64,000 nt of DNA from Tanypteryx hageni (Eukaryota > Arthropoda > Insecta > Odonata > Petaluridae), in the NCBI GenBank assembly GCA_028673005.1, contig CM054112.1, positions 190,003,144 to 190,067,143 of the forward strand, read 5' to 3'. The notes under the pieces are model-generated. The model searched no databases. It worked only from the letters and a program-made list of their open reading frames with translations, and was not told where the DNA came from. Shown here in pieces: positions 56,001 to 64,000 of the stretch. Numbering within the stretch: position 1 is the first letter of the stretch; each line of letters opens with the position of its first letter. A program made the translations under genes and the position numbers.

Positions 56001-56480
56001 TTTTGATTTTGAATGTTTTCTATTTGTTCCTAGGTACTCAATATTTTCATAAAAACATATGGGCCATTTAGTTATTTATCTTTATTAAATTTGTGTGAAT
56101 ATACAAGCATAATGTATTTTTTCATTTATTTGAAAGGTTTTTAGTATTGCTTTGTCAGGGAAAGTCAACTTCGTCTCATAATTTGAGTCGAACAATAAGT
56201 TAAATATTATGTAATATGACATATTGCATGTTAGATAACAATTCATTAGATGCTAACCTGTTATTTTGTGACATTTCTTTTTGTTTTCTAATGGGAAACT
56301 AATGTTTTTACTTACTTTAGTTTTTTAGAATTTAAACTACTTGATCAAATTTAACTCCTAGTATTAATGAGCTTCTGTATTAACATGTTGTCTACTGTAG
56401 TAATACTTATATCGCAATTATGTTACAATTACGGTTGATTGTGGGCGTTAGCTAAACTCCTTTTAATGAGCGTAAGAGAG
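50012..56480 (+). other. Probable long OGFOD1 3' UTR and downstream DNA
   Basis: About 6.5 kb of T-rich, nearly transposon-free sequence follows the stop codon, in sharp contrast to the introns. It has a short GT microsatellite near 50038-50066 and several AATAAA signals on the + strand. Open frames here (for example 53250-53525) are short, low-complexity and unrecognised. The sense-strand T-bias fits an insect 3' UTR, but the true transcript end is not determined. Confidence 0.4.
50719..50724 (+). terminator. First AATAAA polyadenylation signal after the stop
   Basis: AATAAA lies about 710 bp past the OGFOD1 stop. Later AATAAA copies on the same strand are at 51914, 53339, 55546 and 55971. 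Which is used cannot be told from sequence. Confidence 0.35.
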
Positions 56481-56511
56481 CCATCAAGCATGAACTTAAT
56501 TTTGAAATGGA

Positions 56512-56548
56512 TAATGCAAGTGGTAGTCACAGACTACCACTTGCATTA
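56512..56548. repeat. Perfect 17-bp hairpin
   Basis: TAATGCAAGTGGTAGTC (56512-56528), loop ACA, then GACTACCACTTGCATTA (56532-56548): every base pairs. The stem is too short for a microRNA precursor and lacks the T-tract of a bacterial terminator. Its function is unknown. Confidence 0.9.
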
Positions 56549-56849
56549 AATGAAACTGCTGAGAAATTTTGAATTAAATTGACCTGATATTATTTGTTGA
56601 GTAAATTTATCTTTATACAATCAACAAAATATATTCTTTAATAATTAATATAAGCTCTCAGTTCTATCATAAGTTAGATATCAGAAATTCTATCGTATTC
56701 TCATCTTTTGAAGAGATTATCGCTGACCTGGATAAATTTGTTTTTGGGAAAATAGTGTATTTTTCATATTTTATGACCTTTTTAAACTACAACTTTAATT
56801 CCAGTTTGAAAGGATGTTTCGACCGTAAAATCGTAATAAAATAACTCTC

Positions 56850-57137
56850 TATGTATTCACTTGGAAGGTTTTGTATTCGGCGCTGTAATCAGACGTATTC
56901 TTCTATCAGTGTTTTGTTTTAATTTTGGAAACAATTTTGAGAAGGAAGAGTAATCAAAGGTCGCGAAACTAGTGATTATAGCTATTTATTTGGTATGTTT
57001 TGAAACTCCGTCACTTTCGTAGTTTGAACAATCTTTTTCTTAACTTAAGCTGGATCGTGAGACATTCTACTGGACCAAGTGACAAGAAGTTTGAAAATTT
57101 GATCAAGACGATTGGCCCGCCATAGAATGAGTTCAAG
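56850..57137 (+). other. Possible 5' exon of a downstream gene
   Basis: A locally CpG-richer, repeat-free stretch ends in ATGAGTTCAAG (57127-57137), directly followed by the donor GTAAATCC. A first coding exon of 11 nt (M-S-S-phase 2) is possible. No confirmed next exon was found, though the AG before 58489 would continue into the open frame there. Weak inference. Confidence 0.22.
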
Positions 57138-57139
57138 GT

Positions 57140-58030
57140 AAATCCTGATTTAAATTGTTGTTTTTAAATTATATAGCTTTTATTGATGATTTAAAATTAG
57201 TTAGTGAAAATCTTAACCCGAAACTAAAAACTTATTAAAATCAAATCGAAAAATAAGTATTAGTGTGTGTATCTAAAAGTTATAAATAAAAACACAACCA
57301 ATAGGCATTACCCTCGCATATGTGAATTATGCTTCATTAAAATTTTTTAATGAAATTTAATTAAAAATGAAGTAAAGGCGCCAATAAAATATTAAACCCA
57401 TTGTCTCGATAATCCGATACGCTTTCATGCTATGAGTAATTTTGCTAGTGTGGCTTGATAATCTGAATCCATCCAAATGCAGTAGGGATTTCTGTAATCG
57501 AAACAGACAGGACATTCGCGTTTAATTTAATAAGCTACTTTATTTCATCTTATCTTGTCCTTGCTCTCAACAAGACGTGAGCAATCTGAACTTATATTTC
57601 TGTATAAAATTGTTAATAATCAGCTTGATTGCTGACATATTCTTGAAAAAATTCAGTTCCGTGTGCCTTCTGCTCACGCCAGATCAAGGGAACTATTTTA
57701 TAAAGACTTCTACAGGAACAATTATTTGTACAACAATGCTAACAAACTACCAATTGAAATTGATATTTTTTGCTGTTCTTTTTTTAGGTTTAAGAAGTTG
57801 ATAAGAATGTTATAAATTTACTAAATGTTATTTATTATAAATTACGTTATTGTGAATTTTGATGTATTATATGCATAAGAATGTTATAAATGTACCAAAT
57901 GTTGCTTTTTATAAATTACTATACATGCATTTGTTTAAACATGTAGTTAATCAATATTGTTTATAATTGGGCTAGCTGCCCGTGTATAATAATAATTCGT
58001 CAGCAAAATACGGTAATGTGCAGCAAAATT
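57140..58030. other. AT-rich DNA with a 74-bp duplication
   Basis: ATAAGAATGTTATAAATTTA (57801) and ATAAGAATGTTATAAATGTA (57875) head two repeats of about 50 bp. The open frame 57577-57801 is hydrophobic and unrecognised. Confidence 0.45.
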
Positions 58031-58042
58031 AATTCTCTAAAT

Positions 58043-58118
58043 CAGAGGTCGGCGGGCGCCATGGCGTCCTCAGTAGTATAAATTGCAACCTCGTAGGTGA
58101 AAAGGTTGCCGACCCCTG
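58043..58118. mobile_element. Miniature hAT element, 76 bp
   Basis: Ends CAGAGGTCGGC and (reverse complement) CAGGGGTCGGC. The flanks CTCTAAAT (58035-58042) and CTCTAAAA (58119-58126) agree at 7 of 8 positions. Very short for a hAT MITE; it is little more than two termini. Confidence 0.8.
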
Positions 58119-58211
58119 CTCTAAAATATTAAAACGAATATTTTTCCTACTCGAAATGGATGTTACCGCAACAGAAAAGAAACTCCTTTTCCTTGTGAAA
58201 AGATTTAACAA

Positions 58212-58480
58212 GGTTTCATACACGTAGCACTCAAGTTATGTCAGTATGTTTTCCCAATTGATATGGGTCACATCAGGGCCCGTGTCTTGCATCTATTTGC
58301 TCCTTTTTAAAAATAAGAAATGAAAAGCAATAGTTGCTACTTTATTTTGTTGCACAAAATGGTTTCATAAACGTAGCAGTCAAGTTATGTCCGTATGTTA
58401 TTCCCAATTGATATGGGTCATATCAGCGCCCGTGTCTCGAATCTATTTGCTCCTTTTTAAAAATAAGAAATGAAAAGCAG
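58212..58480. repeat. Direct duplication of about 120 bp, 149-bp period
   Basis: GGTTTCATACACGTAGCACT (58212) and GGTTTCATAAACGTAGCAGT (58361) begin two copies that both end CTTTTTAAAAATAAGAAATG then AAAAGCA. Few differences, so relatively recent. Confidence 0.85.
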
Positions 58481-58723
58481 CCACACAGTAAAGATTTCAT
58501 TGCCAAACGAATAGAAAGTTTTGTAAAACGTTTATCGGGTGTTTTAGTAGATGCAATTACTTCTTCCCATTCAGAATTTGGTACCATTAATGCTATAGAT
58601 ATTAGTAGTATTGTTAATGAAGCAACGGCGACTTCTGTAAAAGTCCCCAAAACAATGCAAGAAAGGTTACAAACGGCTATAAATGATAAGATGAAAATTA
58701 GATCTAAGAAGACATTGAGTTAG
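58412..58723 (+). other. Unrecognised 103-codon open frame
   Basis: Open from a TGA at 58409-58411 to TAG at 58721-58723, with no ATG near its start. From codon 27 on (58490) it reads KDFIAKRIESFVKRLSGVLV, then DAITSSHSEFGTINAIDISS and KTMQERLQTAINDKMKIRSK, a balanced, soluble-looking, helical composition unlike the chance frames around it. An AG at 58487-58488 could be a splice acceptor in the phase needed by the possible exon at 57127-57137. No family recognised. Confidence 0.35.
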
Positions 58724-59074
58724 AGGTAGTATGAATTTAGTGGATGTAGAACTTGCTGCTGGGAAGTAATCGGCAAAAATCGTTAAAAAGTACATGCTGC
58801 AACAAATGTAGACAACCAGCAATATATTGAATCGGCGATTTTTTGCTCCGCTGGAAAGACAGCGGTTGGTGAAAAACACCTTATATAATTTGTTCACCAA
58901 ATCTTCCCCCTTTTCATATAATTTTAATTGGAGTACGTTTCATTTTATCTTACATCCAACAAAGATTTGACAAAAACAAAAGAAAGCAAAACTGCCAAGT
59001 ACATATAACCTCTATATCCAAATTATGAGCCTCAACAATTAAAATAAGTTGATTAACCTACACAATAGAAAAAG

Positions 59075-59705
59075 AAAATCTGATGTGTCCACCACATGAC
59101 TTTCTCCATACCTGTAATATATCTAAAAATTCCAAATAGGTTAATTGATAATAAATATTTTAAGGAACTGCGAGACAAATTTAGACTTTACAAAGAACAA
59201 AAATCGGATGTGGCCACCACATGACTTTCTCCATACCTGTAATATTTCTAAATATTCCAAATAGGTTACATAATAATAAATATTTTAAGAAACTGCGAGA
59301 AAATTTTAGAATACAAAGAACAGAAATAAACCCAAACCATAGCCTTCTGATATTGGATATAGCCACAAAGCTCAAACAATTAAAAAAAGAAAAATGAGCG
59401 TTACTAAGACGTAACTAAGCGTCAATTGTTAACAGTAGTCGTCGGCAGGTGGCGTGGTGGTGGCAGCTAAAAATATAAGATATCTCTTAAACAACGCGAA
59501 ATTTTATATTTAACATTTTTATAAAAGTCAGAAGAACCGATTAGTTTTTGGTAAAAATCTGTCAACCAAAAGTGGGTGTTTACACATGTCACATCCGTTA
59601 TTTTTGAAATATTTGCTTTAATATTTGATAAATATACAAATGTATTGGAATAAAGGTTGTAGGAAATTTAATTTTCTACAACCTTTGAAACATTTTCCCA
59701 AAATT
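59075..59705 (-). repeat. Dispersed repeat B, copies 5 (partial) and 6
   Basis: The right terminus occurs twice in tandem: TGTCCACCACATGACTTTCT at 59085 and TGGCCACCACATGACTTTCT at 59210. Copy 6 continues to the centre (GGTTGTAGGAAATTTAATTT) and stops near 59705. Confidence 0.78.
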
Positions 59706-60174
59706 CTTAAAATATTTTTCTTGCCGTTCTTTGAACAGGTATTCAACTAATATATATTACTGAAATAATTGCTCATCAAAGACTTTAGAGTTACCACACA
59801 TTATAACTCGCTGCGGCTCAACATGAAAATAAAAGGGAAATTTAAAAAAATGAAGTGTAAATGAGCGGTTTTTGCAGTTCAGCTCCGATTCGCTGGCCTG
59901 AAATAAATATTAACTGGCTCAAGACCCTCGAGCAAACGTGGAACGGTGCTCGAATACACGTTTCACTGAAAGATGTTAGCATTTGGGGAGACCAAAAGAA
60001 ACCGAACTTCGAAAATAAGAGAAGCCTGGGGTTTACGAATTTGAAAGGGAAGGTATTTAAACTTTAGGAAGCGGAAGGCGGACAAGAAGGTTTGTAGTAG
60101 GGATTTTTTCTAAGAAATCGGTGTCATGTGTTTTGCTAAGAAATGTAGGGAAGAACGTGGAAGTGGATCGAGAT

Positions 60175-61815
60175 CATAGCCGGATTAAGGAGGGGGCACA
60201 GGAGGCACGTGCCCCGGCCTCCATTTCCATGGACCCCCCCTGGTCCCCATGGATAAAATTACGTGTTTAAATAAATCATATGTAGTTGTAAACCGTATCT
60301 GTATGTATAAATTCCCAAGTCTCCGTATGTCTGTCACGGTACTAAAAGAATCAAACATTCCGATAAAAGTCCTGGGTTCGATTCCAGGAGACGGTTATAT
60401 TTTACCATATGTTTACACGTAATTTTCGATGTTTCAATGAGCAAGATTCTCTCCCTTCATTCATCTACATATGTACCGCTTATCTTTGTTTTTGCTTTAT
60501 CCGACGGACAAAACTGTAAACTATTATATTCTTGCGATTTTTAGATGTTATACGGTCGAAATTCTCAGTAATACGCATTCCTTTTCGAAATTGTATGGGT
60601 TTTTCGTACTCTTTCCGGGCTTCGCCAACGCGACCCGCATTGTTACGCTTTGAAATGAACGAAAGAATATACAATGATTTATTATTGTTCTAGCAACCTC
60701 AAACAATATGTACAGCAACGTAAATAGTTACATTGACCCAAGTGATCTACTTACAACATTTGAAAACTGGTGTCTTAATAAGTTGGACTGTTATAACACC
60801 GTTGTCATCTCATCGTAGATATCCAGTTTACTAATTAAGTGATTAAATCTACTTCCACCATCTATTACCTTTTATGCAAGTAAAGCCTTATATTCTGCGC
60901 ACTTAATACTTTTCAAATCAAATAGTTCTACGCATCACAGTTTTCCAAAGGAAGAGGTGGTCACACACCATCATTACAAGCTAAGCTTTTGTAGGAACTA
61001 AAGATCGAGGATGTTTTTCCTAAGGTGTCTCTTTCTCTGGGAATGTACCTTTGTTGAATGGCCACAAACTGCTCAGGAGACCGTTCATTCAGCAAATTAG
61101 CACTTATAGAGGATAAACTGCGATAAACCATTCGGGATGAGTGGCTAAAGGCATTAACACTTCTGAGCACTGAGAGTGAACTGATGCGAAAAATCTGCTT
61201 CGAAACCGTCATTAAAAGCGTTGCCGATACTAAAATAAGAAAACATGATATTTTTTAGATATCTACATAGTAAACTAAATTTTGAAATATGTATAGAGAT
61301 GTGCTCCTAAGAAAACCTAACCCATTTTGCTTGAAAACTTAAGTGAAAGACGTAGTTTTGTAGTTTATTAAAAAATGGGTGACGGTTCATGTTCAGAACA
61401 GAAAGTTACACAATATATGTGTTAAATACATAATACCATATATATTTATAGTTTTAAAGGTGTCTACATGTAAAAAGAATTATTTTAGGATCTATTTTCG
61501 GTGAATTACCATTGATGACGGCTGCTTTGTAGTCGAAATGCGCAAATGGTTTTTTAACCTTGTTGTGGCTATTGGAGATATCTAAGGCAAGTACATTTTT
61601 TTAATTGCTTGACTTGAATAGAATTTGAATGATTAAAGTAGTTATAGATTTGGTCAGACTGCCTTTTTAATAATATTTACCACCTATAAATACCACACTC
61701 ACAAAAGATATTTATGATTATGCTCTTCATTGTATGTGTTTGCCATGTGGACAATACTACAAGGGCTCCATTGCCTTAAGTGCCCCGGACCCCCCAAAGC
61801 CTTAATCTGGTCCTG
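60175..61815. mobile_element. hAT element, 1.64 kb, perfect 8-bp duplication
   Basis: The 8-bp sequence ATCGAGAT flanks both sides (60167-60174 and 61816-61823). Ends CATAGCCGGATTAAGG and (reverse complement) CAGGACCAGATTAAGG agree at 12 of 16 positions. G/C-rich runs (GGGGGCAC, GTGCCCCGG) follow inside both ends. No transposase recognised; it contains repeat A copy 5, so part of its length is host repeat. Confidence 0.85.
60300..60720 (+). repeat. Dispersed repeat A, copy 5
   Basis: CCTGGGTTCGATTCCAGGAG carries a perfect tRNA B-box consensus (GGTTCGATTCC). The rest parallels copy 3 at 35285-35830. Lies inside the hAT element 60175-61815. Confidence 0.7.
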
Positions 61816-61823
61816 ATCGAGAT

Positions 61824-62907
61824 CACTGTTGGTCTGTTTTCAGTTTTGAAGATGTGTATGCTCTTCAAAGTGTGAAGTTTTAGATTATTTTGTGTTATTA
61901 ATTCCAAATTGAGATTGTCATTGTGGTCAAACTTTGGTGCCCCTAGCGAGAGGCGCCTGAGGCGGCCGCCTCACCTATCGGCACGGCCCTGGTCTAATTC
62001 GTTGTACTGAAAATAATTTTCGTATGAAACGATATTTTCGTGTTATCAGTTTCTCGTTTAACGAATAATTAAACACTGAAAAATATCGCCGCAGGAACGG
62101 ACCGAATATAAATTTGGCGTTAACCAATATTTCGTAATATTAGCGTACAGCGACAGCCGAGGGCCAAAGTCTAGACAGTTTCCATGCCGGGTCGGATCAC
62201 GATCGAGTGTTAGCTGGAGGGACCATGGCATAATACCGCTTGGGATCCAAGGCACCCTTAATCCGTACCCGATGAAGGTCATTAACTCGTGTAACTAATT
62301 TAGCCGGTGAGCTCTAGTTTGATAGTGATATGCCTTCTTGTCTTTGTAATCGTATTTCTCATTATAAAACGCTTACAATATTTGCGCCGTTTCTTTTTAT
62401 AAAGCAAATCTGAGCGCACTACGTGGATTTAAGGGCTCTAAGGGTTCAAATGAAACTTATTTTAGCTTCCCGTTCGTCCAAATGTCGATTTCGTATCTCA
62501 GTCCTAAGTTTTTTTAACAAATGCAGCTGTAAATGCCTCCTACATCGATTCGTATTCATTTCTCATGCATCCTGGAATTGAATCTGTGAACTTTGTAGGA
62601 AATTGAAAATACAACACCGCAACAATTAAGACGGAACGTCTGAAAACCGTGCTTCTAACATTCAACAAATTATAATTTATAAGGTACCGGAGGGTATTAA
62701 GCCCATATTCAATATAATTGAGAAGTTGAGCATCTAGTGGCTAGGTGTCACCACCTAACAAAACACTCTTTAGACACTCACTATCGGTAGCACTGCGAAA
62801 TTGATCCCACCATTTCTTGTGTTGTGTTGTTCTGTTGTCAGTGTTTTTTCAGCCTTCTTATAATATTTAACCCTAAGATGAGTGATTGTTTACTAATTTG
62901 CATCAAT
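61824..62907. other. Unassigned; GC-rich island and a hAT-like end
   Basis: The reverse complement of 61942-61992 starts CAGGGCCGTGCCGATAGGTG and contains GAGGCGGCCGCCTC, a GC-rich palindrome; it resembles one end of a hAT element. 62085-62285 is unusually GC-rich for this window (for example CAGCGACAGCCGAGGGCC) but no gene is evident; the 74-codon minus frame there is unrecognised. Confidence 0.35.
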
Positions 62908-62915
62908 CTTTAAGT

Positions 62916-63171
62916 CAGTGGTTCCCAACTTTTTTGTAGGCGCGGCACCCTTTTAAAGATAAACAGAATTTCGCGGCACGCTTTGTTTTTATATTTTCAC
63001 AAACAAGTATTATAACTTTTGATCAATTTATTAAAGATCGAATTAATGCTCTAGTAACCTGTAAACACTTAAAAATCGTTGATTTATTTACAAAACTAGT
63101 TTTATCATGGTACCCCTAAAAATCAGCTGCGGCGCCCCAGTGTGCAGCGGCACCCAGATTGGTAATCCCTG
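62916..63171. mobile_element. hAT MITE, 256 bp, perfect 8-bp duplication
   Basis: CTTTAAGT flanks both sides (62908-62915 and 63172-63179). Ends CAGTGGTTCCCAACTTTTTT and (reverse complement) CAGGGATTACCAATCTGGGT are alike; GCGGCACCC and its complement GGGTGCCGC recur just inside. Confidence 0.88.
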
Positions 63172-63329
63172 CTTTAAGTAGTCATATTTTATGCCTCAAT
63201 ACCATGACTCTGAAGTTCTTATTACAATAGTTGATTTTTATTTCCGTTTACATCGTGGCTCAACATAACCGATAATATGCCCATGCTGTGGGATAACTCC
63301 ATATGTCTCCTTATCATCACATCACCTTT

Positions 63330-63640
63330 CTTTCCAGTCTTGTCGACACCAAAGATTAAGTAGAAACTTCTGGAGCAGCACGGGAAGAATCGCTGAATTA
63401 TAAAGCACAGAAATTGATTAGAGAGCTCTTTGAAAAAGCAGGCAGGAAATCAAACCCAGGCGAGAAATAGAAAAATGACAAACCATCAACCTCAAGAATG
63501 GGCAGTGATGTTAATCGAGATTCGTAGGAATTAGCTATTTGTGGTGAAGACGACATCAAAGACGTGCGTGTTTGTATCATCTGTGGCTATTTGGTCCACG
63601 AAGAGTGTGTGGGATTCGCTTCAGAGGACCTGCATCTACA
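63330..63640 (+). pseudogene. Tigger-type transposase C-terminal zinc-finger fragment
   Basis: In one frame from about 63380: ESLNYKAQKLIRELFEKAGR, then stops, DKPSTSRMGSDVN, and at 63552-63640 DIKDVRVCIICGYLVHEECV followed by GFASEDLHLQ. The CIICGYLVHEEC half-zinc-finger after a Ser/Pro linker resembles the PHD-like tail on some Tigger/pogo transposases. Two in-frame stops; dead. Confidence 0.5.
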
Positions 63641-63644
63641 AGTA

Positions 63645-64000
63645 ATAATGCCTATTGTCACAATTTCCTTTTTAGCGCTGTTTTCTAACAAAAATCGCTT
63701 ATGTTTGTCTGTCCGTACAGCGGTATGAGGGGTAAACATGGTTCTAGGATCAACTGTTGGGAAGTAATCGGAAAAAATGCCGAAAAGTAAATGGGCGTTT
63801 CAGTGTGTCTCGTTTTTTGTGTATTGCATGTTTCAAAAGGCAATAGTTTTAGGTTTAATTTACTCAGTAAGATTTCTTGAAATTCATCTTAATTTGTAAG
63901 CTATTAACAGAAGTTCCTTAAATGGGCCTTATTACACTCAGTAACCTTATGTATAATCGGAATCGGAAGTTTGCCTGCACACTTACCAAAACGACGAAAC
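63645..64000. other. Unassigned right edge
   Basis: TTGGGAAGTAATCGGAAAAA near 63758 repeats a phrase found near 58758 (CTGGGAAGTAATCGGCAAAA), right after the unexplained open frame. Nothing else recognised. Confidence 0.4.

Noticed and set aside
1..64000. Integrated virus or viral-type gene
   Set aside because: Apart from transposon proteins I saw no capsid, envelope, viral polymerase or long terminal repeat structure.

Overview
This is a eukaryotic, AT-rich and transposon-packed window. It most likely comes from an arthropod, probably an insect with a fairly large genome. The reasons are one gene with GT-AG introns of up to about 10.8 kb, and mobile-element families typical of insect genomes: RTE-like and Jockey-like LINEs, pogo/Tigger, hAT, MULE, Helitron, mariner-type and piggyBac-like pieces, and tRNA-derived SINEs. 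I could not identify the species. There is no bacterial or viral gene cluster and no CRISPR array.

The only intact protein gene I can support is the orthologue of OGFOD1, a 2-oxoglutarate- and Fe(II)-dependent prolyl hydroxylase that modifies ribosomal protein uS12. It lies on the + strand from 10018 to 50011. I assembled nine coding exons by hand. All junctions have AG/GT boundaries and matching phase, and together they give 1473 nt (490 residues plus stop). The Fe(II) ligands (His157, Asp159, His220) and the 2-oxoglutarate-binding Arg232 are present, and the protein ends in the family's Tyr-Tyr-Glu. A short upstream ORF overlaps the start codon as ATGA.

Layout. 1-9500: intergenic transposon debris (SINE heads, an RTE-like LINE 5' part and 3' end, a Jockey-type LINE tail, a Tigger-like element). 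9540-10017: promoter and 5' leader. 10018-11619: exons 1-4, close together. Intron 4 (11620-16753): an inverted-repeat block, a broken hAT transposase and two dispersed repeats. Intron 5 (16883-26642): a MULE with a perfect 9-bp target duplication and a Helitron nested in its minisatellite, then a 3.1-kb hAT element carrying a Tigger MITE. Intron 6 (26837-30869): dispersed repeat A, a tandem repeat of about 350 bp, a Tigger element with a transposase start, and a mariner-type DNA-binding domain. Intron 7 (31028-41853): a piggyBac-like MITE, tandem copies of repeat B, hAT MITEs, repeat A, an RTE-like LINE, a hAT transposase remnant and a Tigger transposase C-terminus. Intron 8 (42048-49876): a 3.4-kb Tigger-like element and a repeat carrying two nested MITEs whose empty site is present elsewhere in the window. 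50012-56500: low-repeat, T-rich sequence, probably a long 3' UTR and downstream DNA. 56500-64000: a striking perfect hairpin, a possible first exon of another gene, an unexplained 103-codon open frame, several hAT elements and a Tigger-type C-terminal zinc-finger fragment.

No multi-gene system is visible. The most informative material is the datable nesting of transposons inside the OGFOD1 introns and a few unexplained structures downstream of the gene.
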